NCBI GenBank assembly: GCA_032207245.1 | Contig: CM063500.1 | Span: forward strand, 79,409,625-79,473,624 | Length of the DNA: 64,000 nt | Direction: 5' to 3' | From: Pardosa pseudoannulata | Lineage: Eukaryota > Arthropoda > Arachnida > Araneae > Lycosidae | Shown: one piece after another, positions 31,926 through 43,657 of the stretch | How the letters are laid out: each line of letters opens with the position of its first letter | Numbering within the stretch: the first letter of the stretch is position 1 | Notes under the pieces: generated by a model | What the model saw: only the letters and a program-made list of their open reading frames with translations | What the model was told of the DNA's origin: nothing | Databases searched by the model: none | Translations under genes and position numbers: made by a program

Positions 31926-32289
31926 GAACTGGAAGAATGATCTTACTTTACATGAATTCAAACCCAACTATAGCTGACGAGTCTCGTGAAATGGTTGTCA
32001 ATGCGCATGCACTAGTGTGATAATATGAGACGAGGTGAAATTAGTAATTTATTTTTAGACTTTTTAAACATTTAAAAGTTTACGATTAGTTTATCCTGGG
32101 AAAAATCTCTATAGGAAGAAGTATAATGTAATCAAATATGAAATTTAAAATTTAAAATTATCCTGCTTGCTTTGCCTGCGTGGCCCGTATCTCGTGAAAT
32201 TAAGGTTTCAGCACTTATTTAGTGTGACTTTCGTGGGTGAAGATCTACGACTGATTAAGTATTCTTACTTGACTATAAAACGAAACAGT

Positions 32290-32430
32290 TGTCACCATTG
32301 TTGCCTCGTGTGATATAGCCTTTAGGGTAATTAGACCAGGGCCTACTTCTTATAATTCCAAAGGGCTACAAATACCCATCGCTGCAGTAGTGTTCGAACC
32401 ACCAAATTCCGAATCAAATTTGATAATGCT
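32290..32430 (-). mobile_element. SINE family 1, very diverged copy
   Basis: TGTTGCCTCGTGTGATATAG, TTAGACCAGGGCCTACTTCT, GCTACAAATACCCATCGCTG, GTTCGAACCACC. Old. Confidence 0.5.
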
Positions 32431-33269
32431 TAATGTTTAATTGGATAAAGTTATAATTGGATAAATGTTTGGATGGCGCAATGACCCATTAGGGCGACCT
32501 TAGTGATTGGCAACCGTAGGCAAACAGAAAAATTGCCACTCCTCACTCTTCTAAAATATGAGCCTAAAAAACGAAGCAATTAAGTTAACACAGTACATAC
32601 GATTTTTTTTCTGTTCCAATTCAGTCGATTTTATCGCTTCCTAAATTTTACTGTCATAGCTAACAGCCTATCAGTTTGGCGCAGCCCTGCATTAGGAAAA
32701 AGCTTCACCAAACATAAAAGGCCCATAAAGTTGTAAAACCCAAGCAAGTTTAACAAGAAAATTTGCAATGTAAAGGGTTAAAGAACTAATAATTAACAGA
32801 TAAAGTTAACATAAACGAAAGTTACTCTAATTACAACGATGCAAACAGCACAAAATGTTAATAGGTTACCCATCTTTGTTAAAACCTAAACTCAATAACG
32901 ATTAAAGGTATAGATTATCGATAAGAGTGTTAAAGTAAAATGACAGGAAAAACCAATAGTTTTTAAAAAGAATTGTTTCGATAAGTATATTCTCAAATGA
33001 TACCACTTGCAACATAATTATTACACTGTAAATGAGAAGACTAGGAAAAAAAATGCGATACACTGATAGTGAAGAATGACAGAACAGGCATACAGTAAAA
33101 TACCTAAATTCTATTAAAATTATATGATTCGCACAGACACGCTACATTGCACAAACATCTTTGGAATATTTTCTGATTGTAACGATAAGTAAAGCAGATA
33201 GCTTTATTATACTTTCTAACTGCGTATTTTTCACCTTCTACTAGAAGTTTATCTCTAAAGGAATGGTGA

Positions 33270-33445
33270 ATGATAGCCAAATGGGTAGGGTGGTTCTGTT
33301 GTAAGATAGTTCGTGGGTTTGAATTCTGTTATGGCATGGATGTTCGTAACCGTCCGGAATCTGCTTTAAACTGCAGGTTCTGGTATCATAAGCCCTCGTA
33401 TAGCGGAACTGTAGAACATAGCTCTCTAAACCATAATCTCAAAAT
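33270..33445 (+). mobile_element. SINE family 1, diverged copy, plus orientation
   Basis: GATAGCCAAATGGGTAGGGT (A-box), GTGGGTTTGAATTCTG (B-box), GGCATGGATGTTCGTAACCG, TCATAAGCCCTCGTATAGCG. Confidence 0.75.
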
Positions 33446-34263
33446 GAACTTTTCCCCAAAAGCTGCTGGTTAAATAAAATTAGTAAGGTCCAAATTCTAT
33501 TAAAACTACAAGTCTGAAACATTATACAGGCATATTTTCTAATAGTACTCTAAATTTTCAAATTGCTTCGAAAATTTATAAAAATATTTTTTTCTGCAAC
33601 TAACTCGTAGCTAAGAGTTTAAAATTTGGGCAAGCAATATTTTGACAAACCGAAATAGTTATTCTTAAAATGTTTCATTAAAAGGGAGAATAGTCTAAAA
33701 GATATATGGGTTCGAAAGTTTTATATAAATTTAAATCTGCTTAAAGAAATAAAATTTCATTCTTTTAATGAATTAATCTAAGAAAGCATAAATTTTAGAA
33801 AAATATTCGTAATAAAATGCATGTAATTAATACAATTAGAATTTCATTTCCCTTTGGTTAAAATTACAATTATGTAACAACCAAATTTGATAAAATTTTT
33901 TCAACCACATTTTTGGATTTCCCTATTTAAAAAAAATTCTTAACAATTAATCATAAATATGTAAGTTTTCGTTACCCTATTTTCTTTTTTAAATTACATT
34001 TATGTGAAATATATACAAGTAATAGTGTATTAAAGGGGGTAAAATGAATCTATTCCTTTATAACAAACATTTGCAAATTTAACCATGTTTTTCATTGTTA
34101 ATATAACACTATCAAATCAGTTCTAGTGTTGAAATGAAGGCTTAAAAAATGTATGTGAATATATTTTGATGTCAAATTTAAAAATAAAATCCTGGAAGGA
34201 ATTATACATCATTACTAAACGGAAAGATATTCAAATCTTGATTTCCTTCAAAAATGCTAATGT

Positions 34264-34318
34264 ATGGTTTGGTTTTGCAGCTCTACGGTCTACTTTTTGC
34301 AACAAATACTAATGTATG
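34264..34318 (-). mobile_element. SINE family 1, tail fragment
   Basis: ATGGTTTGGTTTTGCAGCTC and TACGGTCTACTTTTTGCAAC only. Confidence 0.6.
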
Positions 34319-34514
34319 AGTTACCTTATATTATAAGGCTACTAATGGCACCCTCTATGTAACTAAAATCAAGCGTGAAAATGGTAAAAAAAAAGATTGA
34401 TTTAAACAAAAGAATTTTAAAAATACAGTGATTTAGAATATAATTTACATCATTTCACACATATACGAATATTATATTGGGTGATATAAAAAACCCAGAA
34501 CTTGTAACAACTAG

Positions 34515-34727
34515 CAGTACCTGATTAAAGCATGGGCTGGATGGCCTAGGCCCTGGGCCCCCTTATTTTAGGGGCCCCCAAAAATTTGGTTCTTAATTAT
34601 TAAATTTTCAATTATAATTAACAAAATTTGAAAACGTTTGTTAATATCCCAAGTAATATTTCATGAAACCTTATTCAGAAATTAAAAATAGTTAAAATGT
34701 TGACAATTTTATTTAAAACACACTCGG
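34515..34727. mobile_element. Partial copy of the 2111-2674 hAT family
   Basis: CAGTACCTGATTAAAGCATG marks one terminus. The following ~200 bp match the inverted right half of the 2111-2674 element (TAATATTTCATGAAACCTTA and TTTAAAACACACTC). The second terminus is not evident. Confidence 0.55.
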
Positions 34728-34829
34728 GCCATATTCACACCAAAATCAGGGTATCCAGGATCAAAGAGCGGATCAGGGAATCGTTACAGTTTGTTTTTTA
34801 AAATATACAGACTTTGCAGGTATGTAGGA

Positions 34830-35080
34830 TCAATTAAACGATTTACTACGTTCTCTCTTAATTAAACTTTGATCACTTGGTCTCATTTCCTCTTTTCCTA
34901 AATATGGAAATCCGTTTAATAAGTATTTTGTTCTAACATCTACTTCTAGCCAAAATTTTATTCCGAATTTATCGAGCTTGTTAGGCATGTACTGCAAAAA
35001 AACGGCATCTTGTTTTTGTAGGGAATAACTCTTCATCAAACGTAATATTTGCATTTGGTTTCTAGCAAAGTTTACAGTTT
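34830..35080 (-). pseudogene. piggyBac transposase core fragment, frameshifted
   Basis: On the minus strand one frame reads DEELFPTKTRCRFF. A shifted frame then continues QYMPNKLDKFGIKFWLEVDV and RTKYLLNGFPYLGKEE. This is the catalytic-core region of piggyBac transposases (D-E-x-L-x-P-x-(K/R)-x-R then Y-M-P-x-K-x-D-K-x-G-I-K). A single-base slip in a T-run separates the two frames. No flanking TTAA pair is evident, so it is an old fragment. An intact-looking 74-codon frame at 34830-35054 is part of this. Confidence 0.7.
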
Positions 35081-35640
35081 TATAGAAAAGTATTCCATAC
35101 CTCGGATATTAGTGTAAATTTATCACACTGAAAACGTGAAGACCTTGTTAGTTTATTCAAAACGAAGAAATTTCATAATTTCCGGAAACCTATATCTACT
35201 CATAGTTTCATGAAAAAACTTTGGTCCCCAAGTCTTGTACTGCAAACTAAGAATTGGTAAGCCCTTGGCGGCTAATGCCCCCTTACAAAAAATCTATGAA
35301 TGCTTCCAGTTCTGCTAATTAAATAGTGAAAGAGTCATTATGAAGTTTACACTTGTTTTCAACATCAGTATACAGCCTGCCGTATTTCTAGGTATAATCA
35401 TTTGTTAGGGCTAAAATAAAAATACGATTTTTTTGAAATCTTTACTATTTCGTAAATCACAATGATTTAGGAAAAGTCAAGAAAGGATTAAGATATTTGC
35501 AAAACAACAGAAGAGCTATCAGAGATAAAAGTTCACTAGGTGTCAAAATGACCCCTTCCGTAATTTTAGTGTTAAAAGAAATGAATACAATTTTTTCTAT
35601 ATTATTCACGAAAATTGCTATTTGAACTTGGTCGGTTACC

Positions 35641-36198
35641 TTAACCCCTTCCGGTAAAATGGCAAGTCTAGCTCGTCATTAGTTTTTCATTCCATATCGC
35701 ACAATGACGAGCTACACTCGTCATGCGATTAAAGTTACTGTTAAATATGATAATTTAGTTTAAAATTTCTAGTGTACTGAATTTGGCAACACTTACCACT
35801 TGTGAAAATCATAAGTCACTATTGCATATTGTTTACTTGGTACAAGTCATTGCCAAATTGAGTCAGAATAAAAGAAAACCTACTAAGAAATGCCGTGTGT
35901 GTTACAAGAATCAAATTAAAAGTGAGACTACTTGGCGGTGTAAACAATTAAGAATTCCTTTGCACTTTGTTTTGAAAAGTACCACTAGCTTGAAGACTAT
36001 TATCTGTATACCTTATTAATGTTTTGCTTTGATATTTTCTTAATTTTACTGTTTCTGATATTATTTAACACTATGTAAAAAGTGGATTTTAATTAAGAAT
36101 ATGTAAGAATTGTAAAATGAAACAAGTTTTTTAAATAAAAATTAAATGGTTATTTCATGCACAGTTTTTCATTATTAAATCATACCAGAAGGGGTTAA
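35641..36198 (+). mobile_element. piggyBac derivative family B, copy 1 (558 bp)
   Basis: TTAACCCCTTCCGGTAAAAT to ...ACCAGAAGGGGTTAA. The left subterminal region has ATGACGAGCTACACTCGTCAT, an interrupted palindrome, and its relatives. It encodes the C-terminal end of a piggyBac transposase (35783-36019). Confidence 0.88.
35783..36019 (+). pseudogene. piggyBac transposase C-terminal cysteine-rich fragment
   Basis: The frame contains NKRKPTKKCRVCYKNQIKSE, then TTWRCKQLRIPLHF. This follows the C-x2-C...ET...C pattern of the piggyBac C-terminal cysteine-rich domain. The second Cys pair and final CF-x-x-YH are lost, replaced by Lys, Ile and Val. The rest of the transposase has been deleted. Confidence 0.7.
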
Positions 36199-37229
36199 GT
36201 AAGCACTTGTTCGTCCCAGAAGAATAAGGCAAGGTCTTGATTGAGAAGTCAAAATCTGTTCATCTGTAACGGTATATTTAATTTAGAATTAATCATTAAC
36301 TGTAAATATTTTTGTAAATTATTTTGCGCTTGTAAAACTTTTCCTTTTTGTATTTTGGCAACACTTATCAGTGTTATTAGATTTTTGAAAAATTGAACTA
36401 GAGTATGGTTAGAGAGAGTAAAAAAACGTCTAAGAAAGATTTTATGGGCGTATTCCATTTTTTATTTCAGTATTTTTAACCGTATTGTATCATATCCTCT
36501 CCTGAATCAGCTAAAAACCAACATTGGTGACCTTCGATTCGTTCGACTTTATGATGACTACGGAAATTAGTAGTACTACGGCAATGTAAGCCGAAGCGAA
36601 TAGTGAGTATAAAAACACCACCCTTTTGGAGAGAAAAACCGTACATTTGGTTTTAACAAGTTGAAGCTCAGTTTCAAATAAACAAAATAACCACTGAAGA
36701 AACAAAATTTAATTATCTGATATTCCAGCTGGAACCAAGGTATGTTGAAACTATTTGGGACATGTTAGAGACTAAGCAATGTAATTAATGTTCTATGGCA
36801 AAAGACCGTCTTTTAAATACTCTCAAAGAAATTGAAAACAAGCAAATTCAGCGTCTGGTTACTGGCTGTCGTCATTTTACATAAAGTGAAATGAGCATTA
36901 TTATCCTCACTGTACTTACTCTTAGAGTTTAAGTTCTTTGAAAAAAAAATAAATTTGCTTTCGACTATCAATATGATCTAGAAAATATCTGCCTTAGTAC
37001 TTAGAGTATAAGTTTCTGAAGGGATTGGCAGGGAATAAAAAGAAGAATTTTGTATAAAATGAAGGCACAGGGTTAGGAAAAAGAGCGAAATCTGTTCACA
37101 TTTTGAGAACAGCTCTTCCAATAGATATCAGTGGACAGAGAAAATGATAGCTAGTTCAATAAATATTCCATGCCTACAAACTGTTGTAGAGTAACAAATT
37201 GGGTTCTATGGAACATTTTGACAACCTTA
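36199..37229. other. Intergenic DNA, nothing recognised
   Basis: Only short ORFs on both strands without domain resemblance. Confidence 0.5.
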
Positions 37230-37450
37230 AAGATACAGTAATAGGTCAAGTGACCGGAAATTTAAAAAAAATGCTATAGGTAATGAATTAAAATTTTTAT
37301 TAGTTATGTTTGTAATACATAAAAATTGGCAACATACAATTTTGTTTGATTATAATAAGTTTATTTCCTTCCCAATATTCATAATTCATGCATTCAGTCA
37401 GGAGAAAAACTGGTCATTTGACCGTCTCTGGTAGAAATAGGTATGTGAGA
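37230..37450. mobile_element. Diverged copy of TTAA family F
   Basis: It matches the 63296 element in inverse orientation (GTAATACATAAAAATTGGCA, AATAAGTTTATTTCCTTCC, CTGGTCATTTGACCG, GTAGAAATAGGTATGTGA). The TTAA termini are no longer evident. Confidence 0.6.
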
Positions 37451-37748
37451 TGCTTTCCCTTACAGACGACAGATGGCGCAGTGAGCATGGAATAGGAATG
37501 GCTGACGTTTTCGGTTGTATGATCGTCGCTCGATCACGAATATAATTCTTAAGTGTTTTTCTTTAAATAAAATAATTTTTGTGTGTGTCAGCATCGCTTA
37601 ATTGATTTAGTCATCTAGTGAGATGAAGTTTCTTAGTCATTTAATGTAACCGCGCAAGTTTAAAAATTACTTCTGATTTCTGATTAAGATAGCGACGAAC
37701 TTCGGAGTTGGAACAATTGTTATGACCACGACATCATAAAAGTATGTA

Positions 37749-38509
37749 TTAACCCTTCGCATTCGAGGGGCGACTCTGACTCACTTTGTTTGGGGTGGAA
37801 AATCGATGCGCTGTATAAACTATTCGTGTCTTTATTTGGTGACAGATATCTTGTTTAATTTTCTGATATCGTTCTTATCTTATTGTTCTTTTTGCCCTAA
37901 GACCTGAGTATATGATCTTACAAAGACAACGTAATGTCCCTTTCAAACTGCCTAAGATTTTCTTATCGGAGATAAGTGCTGTACCATGAAGCTTACCGCA
38001 TTTTCGCCATCAATTCGAACTTAACAACCTTGGCCGAAGGAACAGAAAAATTGAAATTTCTTATCCCTATTACCATGGAACGTAGTAATGAAGTAAGTTC
38101 GAGTTCCGACTTCAACCTCCGAATTCGAAAACATCCACCTAAATGAAAAGATGCATAGCGTTCTAACAGGAATTAGAAAGGAATGCAAAGTGTGCTCTCA
38201 AAGAAATAAGCCCGGAAAAAGGCATCAAACGACATACTATTGTGAAACTTGTCCCGACAAGCCGGGCATGCATCTCGGCAGTTGTTACATCAAATATCAT
38301 ACAAAGCAAAATTACAACGACTAATGTTAAAGAAATTATCTTCGTAAATGTGTAAAGATACATTAAATATTAAAATATAAAAGTTTTATGTGTTACATTA
38401 TGTGTGAAATCATTTTAAGTCAGAGGTAAGAAATTCACCAAAGGTGCCCCGAAACGCATAGAGTAGCTGGAAAGTAAGCGCGGAAACGGTCTCGAGGGCA
38501 AAGGGTTAA
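37749..38509 (+). mobile_element. piggyBac derivative family C, 761 bp
   Basis: TTAACCCTTCGCATTCGAGG to ...TCTCGAGGGCAAAGGGTTAA. It encodes the end of a piggyBac transposase on the plus strand (38206-38324). A short separate frame (MERSNEVSSSSDFNLRIR, from 38075) may be the remains of its N-terminus. Confidence 0.85.
38206..38324 (+). pseudogene. piggyBac C-terminal cysteine-rich domain remnant
   Basis: The frame reads IRKECKVCSQRNKPGKRHQT, then TYYCETCPDKPGMHLGSCYI and KYHTKQNYND before TAA. The C-x2-C, Y-x-C-x2-C, C and YHT elements of the piggyBac CRD are all present. Upstream, the frame stays open only a few dozen codons before a stop, consistent with an internal deletion. Confidence 0.82.
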
Positions 38510-38962
38510 GTGTTGGTTTGTTTAAAGTCTGGGAAAAAATTGGAGTAGAATTTTCTGCTTCGAAGCATTTTTAATGCTTCTAATTTAAGTAGTACGTCTG
38601 AACTAATAAAATGACTGAGGTATTTTAACTGACAACTGCCATGTAAAGTTCTTCCACACTTTCCAAAAAGAATACTAACTAGTCTGGTGGGAATTAAAAG
38701 CAGAACTATATCTCAAAATTACCACACGGTCGCATTAATAAAATGCAATCAAAATATTGTATAAAATTTTGCCATTTATCTTCCACTTTTTTACAGAATT
38801 TGTGTTTAGTATTTTGTTTCTTTAATATCTATTTTGTAAATAGTATCTATGTAATATCTTGCTTAACTTCTTTTTGTAATTTATTTTTTTTTATTTCATT
38901 TATTTTTGTAATGTAATTTAATTTTAAAAGAAATATTCTTAAAATGATTGTTAAAAGATGAT

Positions 38963-38968
38963 TTTATT
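38963..38968 (-). promoter_or_regulatory. PolyA signal of four-helix gene 2
   Basis: AATAAA on the minus strand, ~250 bp beyond the TAG of the 39215-39619 gene. Confidence 0.4.
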
Positions 38969-39214
38969 TACAGTTATGTACAAGGAATAATTGCGATTGA
39001 TATGCTTCCCAGTAAAATTAAAATCCTTAAAACGTAGCATTACAGTTCTCTACAAATGAGTTGAATAACGACTAAAACTTATATAAAAATTGGTAACACC
39101 AAGGGTTGTTACAATTTTTTTTGTCATACTTAAAATATAAAAGATTCAGCAATAACATTTGTCAAATGATTTCAACAAACGCTGAAATCTGTTTTACAGT
39201 TTCCATTTGAAGAA

Positions 39215-39619
39215 CTAAACCCAATTTTGTTCTGGTGGAAAAGCCATGTCGTGTTCATTGCGTTCCATCAAAACGTCGTGTCCTAAACAAGCACATATCA
39301 GAATCACCAGAACCGATAGGAAACCGAAGCTCAGTAAAACTCCACCAACAGCAACCTGTGTATATTCCAAGGCGATGAAACCTGAAAATATCATAGCTAC
39401 GCCGGCATGCAGCCATATTCCATAGCCAAGTTTCACCTGCTTTTTCATACAGCAGCAACACATCACGCTTTCATAAAGAGCAGAGAGAATGGCGATTACT
39501 ACTAACCCTGCATCAGTTCTGCGAGTTGTGACTGTGAGGACAACACACAGCAAAGATAAGAAAGGAAACACCAAGTAGAAGCAAGAATGGAACTTAGATA
39601 GCACGTTTTGTGGTGCCAT
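39215..39619 (-). CDS. Small four-helix membrane protein, paralog 2 (134 aa, unknown family)
   Basis: The open frame extends back to an ATG at 39667. I choose the second Met at 39619 because it sits in a strong animal start context (ACCATGG), and because the other paralogs also have short leaders before helix 1. The product starts MAPQNVLSKF and has hydrophobic helices at about residues 12-31, 36-55, 64-83 and 88-112. The second helix ends in an unusual run of four cysteines (CCCC). The helix-3 block WLHAGVAMIFSGFI aligns with the other two minus-strand genes, and the tail has LMERNEHDMAFPPE. It ends TAG at 39215. Overlapping ORFs in another frame of the same strand are shadows. The family is unrecognised, and intact coding suggests a live gene. 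Confidence 0.78.
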   Translation of the reverse strand: MAPQNVLSKFHSCFYLVFPFLSLLCVVLTVTTRRTDAGLVVIAILSALYESVMCCCCMKKQVKLGYGIWLHAGVAMIFSGFIALEYTQVAVGGVLLSFGFLSVLVILICACLGHDVLMERNEHDMAFPPEQNWV

Positions 39620-39667
39620 GGTTAGTTCCCTTGTCCACCTTTGAATAGTTGACTGGATAACATGCAT

Positions 39668-41684
39668 ATCGAGTGCTGCTAACTGTTCTCAAATTCAGTA
39701 TCAGGGTTGAGCTATAATTGCTGGTGACCGTTCTTGTATAATCTTGCACAACTTGGGTTGAACGTTCAGTTGTTTGAGAGATGAAGTACTACTGCTTTAA
39801 CAGTTTCCACGTATTGTCTTGACCATCTGAAGTTACTTTAAAATGGGGGAAAATGAAAACAATTTTGTAATGACCGTAACAAAATCACTATAAATGAAAT
39901 GCATGAAATAAAACAGTAACTTATATGTTTGTAAAAATTGGAAATTCATCCATTAGCAGTGCTAAATGATCAAGTTACAGAAGTGCGCCATCGATTTCAA
40001 CTTTACGCCAAGAATATTCACCTTAAATAAAGTAACGCCAAACTAAGTAATCCTTCTTTTCCAATTTTATCGCCAAAGTGATGAGTATTTCCTAATTTGC
40101 TATTTGCCCCATATATCTAAACATATTGTAGATTTCGTAAATATTTTAGTTTGCTTTTTTGGATGTAATAAAATACTTCACGGAAGGAATTTGCCATTTC
40201 CCTTTACCCTGTTTTCTTTTACTTTGAATGACGATTAGCACCCTGACATTTTTGCTTCACAAACAATCCCCTGCAAATGTAAAATTACTAAACAATACAA
40301 TGCAAAACGTAAGTATCGGTCCTCAACTTCATCGCCTCCCAATCTGTTTTTCTAAACATTCCTCTGGATATAGAAATTTTGATAATGGAAGACAAAGCAA
40401 AAATGTTTGGCCTCTTCATTGCAGACGTTGACTAGAAACTAGTTCACACACAACAAATAGTTATAAACGGTAAGAAACGTTTCTATAAATTTGTAAAACA
40501 AACACTAATAAAATGGCTTCTAAGAAATTAAAAGTATTTTTTACTTTCTTTTATGAAGTAAAGGTAGCATAATCGTAAATATTTTAGGTGCTAGATTTCA
40601 ATTTAGATGGGAACTTTGACAATACCTACATACCTTTTGATTAATTTGAGCATTGCATATTTCAGCAGGAAAACTCAATTTAGAGCTTTAAATACCCATT
40701 TAGACTAATCCCAAATCAATTTTGCTTAGTTTTGGCGATGTTTGAATTCATTCTGTCGATTAGTTCCGGATTAGATTTACTATTTAGCGGTACTTGATAA
40801 TATATCAAAGCCACTAACATAAAATTAACTACATTTTTGGCGAGTTAACTAGTTTTAATTTTAACATAGATGGTTTTGTTACCCGTTAGACATGCACGAT
40901 ATTAGAGATTACTGACTTATCTGCAACATGAAATCGTTTTTCCGAATGTACGCACTTGCAGACGTAAAAATTAGATTTTAGGTCCCGAATTCGGAAATGA
41001 AAACGATTTAACGAAAAACAATTACGTTCTACCGGACTCAAAGCATGTGTAGAGGGTAGAATAGATGCATCGATATATACATATATCACTAAATATCGAT
41101 ACAACATATGTTGAATTGAAACACCGATTTCCAAATTTTCTGTTCGTCGATGAATCATGATATAGAATGAACATCGATATTGATAAATTGATTAAAGATT
41201 CTTCACCGATCTACATTGAACTACGATATCCTTACATCGTGCGGAATAAAAACACATAAGCGGTATAGCGTTCCCGATGTTAAAATAGCTTTTTACATTC
41301 CTGACCTCGTGCAACCGAATAATAGTTCATGGGCGATATATTGTCGATTTATCTACATCGTCAAATCGTTTAATTGACTTCGTGCGAGGGAGTAAGAGCT
41401 CATGTGCGATATTAGTGGTCACAAATTTATATCAAAATAGTTTTTCCAATTTTACGCAAATGCAAACATGAAAATTATTGTTTTGTAAAAGTTTCTTTTG
41501 TTTTAAACTGCTTTTATAAAAAAAAAATTGTTTAGGACGAAATGCCTGCATACAAATACAACGGGCATTAACATCGCCGGTCATTGGGCTCTATTCTAAC
41601 ACAGTTACATTGAGAAAAAGAAACTTTGAACTTTTAAAACATATGAAAATAATTGTAACGAAGTACGTTATAATCGAAGTAAAA
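39668..41684. other. Intergenic DNA upstream of four-helix gene 2
   Basis: It probably includes the promoter of the minus-strand gene at 39215-39619 (a TATACAAG-like complement is near 39735). No other gene or repeat was recognised up to the SINE fragment. Confidence 0.45.
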
Positions 41685-41737
41685 TAAACTCCGGTACCGA
41701 AGACCAGCGTCCTACCATTCGGTCATCGCTCAGCCCC
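41685..41737 (-). mobile_element. SINE family 1, head fragment
   Basis: AACTCCGGTACCGAAGACCA and CCTACCATTCGGTCATCGCT only (tRNA-like head). Confidence 0.65.
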
Positions 41738-41966
41738 TTCCTAAGCTTAAAATTATTATAAAAGCCTTTTTTTTCAATTCCTCATTATAAAAATTTGTTC
41801 CTTTTAAAATGGGTCCTAAGATATTGTAAACCAATCAAGATACAGTACGATACCAGTAAGATGAAAAATTTTTATTGGAATTATTTATAAAACAGAGCTT
41901 CATTATTGCTCAAATACTAGATACTTTGCCACAAAACAGCTTTCAGTTTGGAATTAACTACGTGCC

Positions 41967-42304
41967 TTAACCCATTGTATGCGGGACACGTACTAGTACG
42001 TTTTCTGACGATTGATACTTGAGCGCGGGTCATGTACTAGTACGGGTTGATGTAACAACATGGTTTGTGGGTACAAAAATAACGGTATATACAGTAAAAC
42101 GAAGCCGAATGTATATTTATATATTATATATATTTGTATTTGTCATATATTCTTTTATATATTTCAATATAAAATACATAAAGTTGGTTAAAAATGAAAT
42201 AATTTTCGATCTAATGAGATTTAACTGAATAACTAAATTTACGCGCAAAAAGCCCGCACCCGGTACAATTTTGCTGCGAAATGTACCAACACACAATGTG
42301 TTAA
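41967..42304 (-). mobile_element. TTAA MITE family A, copy 2 (338 bp)
   Basis: Minus orientation: TTAACCCATTGTATGCGGGA, GTACTAGTAC palindromes, to ...CACACAATGTGTTAA. The centre is shortened. TTAA on both sides. Confidence 0.85.
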
Positions 42305-43019
42305 CAGGCGCGTAAAGAAAACGCGGTTTCCACATCAAATTGTTTTATTAAAATATTTTGTCATCTACCCCGGCAACAGCCTGTTCTTCCTAGGTTGTGA
42401 ACCGTTGACTTAAAAGCCGCATTAAACTGATATGATCTCAAGGTCATACAGTTAATTGCTCCTTTTAGTTCCTGATAATTCCCGATCTAATAACCTTTCG
42501 CGTGGCAACTGTGCGATTAAGCCTTTCAGTTTCTTTTCCGGAAGTCGTCTGGCTACCACGTGATGAAGTCATAGTTCGGAATTCTGTTTCACTTTCATTT
42601 TCTAAATATTAGATAAATGTCTCCTCAACGGGAGTTGCTCTCGTTGTTTAAAAATTATTTGTTTGTATAGAATCATTTACATCAAAACTGCTAGTGTCTG
42701 AGTGTTGTATATAATCGTTTACACATCTCTAAATCATAATTAGTTATTTAATTTGATTATTATAGTGCACCTCTCAGCACCTGCTATTAAGTTCCCTTTC
42801 CTAGGTGCAAGCTAGTTAATTGAAATGAGCAAATGGAAATAGTATGATCTCAAAATATATTCATAGTAGTTAACAGATTGTGTGCGGCTAGATATTGAGT
42901 TTTACCCAGTAGTGTTAATGTGCATTATAGTGAATTTGTGTTTTCGAGTGCAGATTACAATAAAACATAGTAGCGATTTGCCTTTAAGCTATCGTTCAGC
43001 ACTGATAGTCACACCATTT

Positions 43020-43089
43020 CAGATCTGTAGTTTGGGTTTGCGATCTAAATTTTTGCTACAAGAGGACTAATGAGACCGGGACCTACTGC
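43020..43089 (-). mobile_element. SINE family 1, tail half truncated at TTAA
   Basis: TTTTTGCTACAAGAGGACTA and ATGAGACCGGGACCTACTGC, ending at the TTAA occupied by the family B piggyBac derivative. The head half is not found beyond the next elements. Confidence 0.7.
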
Positions 43090-43657
43090 TTAACCCCTTC
43101 CGGTATGATTTAATAATGAAAAACTGCGCATGAAATAACCATTTAATTTTTATTTAAAAAACTTGTTTCATTTCACAATTCTTACATATTCTTAATTAAA
43201 ATCCACTTTTTACATAGTGTTGAATAATATCAGAAACAGTAAAATTAAGAAACTATCAAAGCAAAACATTAATAAGGTATACAGATAATAGTCTTCAAGC
43301 TAGTGGTACTTTTCAAAACAAAGTGCAAAGGAATTCTTAATTGTTTACACCGCCAAGTAGTCTCGCTTTTAATTTGATTCTTGTAACACACACGGCATTT
43401 CTTAGTAGGTTTTCTTTTATTCTGACTCATTAATTTGGCAATGACTTGTACCAAGTAAACAATATGCAATAGTGACTTGTGATTTTCACAAGTGATAAAA
43501 GTGTTGCCTAATTCAGTACACTGGAAATTTTTAAACTAAATTAATTACCATATTTAACAGTAACTTTAATCGCATGACGAGTGTAGCTCGTCATTGTGCG
43601 GTATGGAATGAAAAGCTAATGACGAGCTAGACTCGTCATTTTACCGGAAGGGGTTAA
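43090..43657 (-). mobile_element. piggyBac derivative family B, copy 2 (568 bp, inverted)
   Basis: An inverted copy of the 35641 element, very similar along its whole length, with TTAA at both ends. It is inserted at the TTAA of a SINE (GACCTACTGC|TTAA). Its minus-strand frame at 43269-43469 has the same KKCRVCYKNQIKSETTWRC fragment. Confidence 0.87.

Larger units (their letters stand above)
31930..34510. other. AT-rich intergenic DNA
   Basis: Apart from SINE copies at 32290, 33270 and 34264, I see no gene, tandem repeat or TIR element. Confidence 0.55.

Noticed and set aside
39620..39667. Upstream ATG of four-helix gene 2 as the start
   Set aside because: It has a weak context compared with the ACCATGG 15 codons later, and the extra 16 residues have no counterpart in the paralogs. 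It cannot be ruled out.
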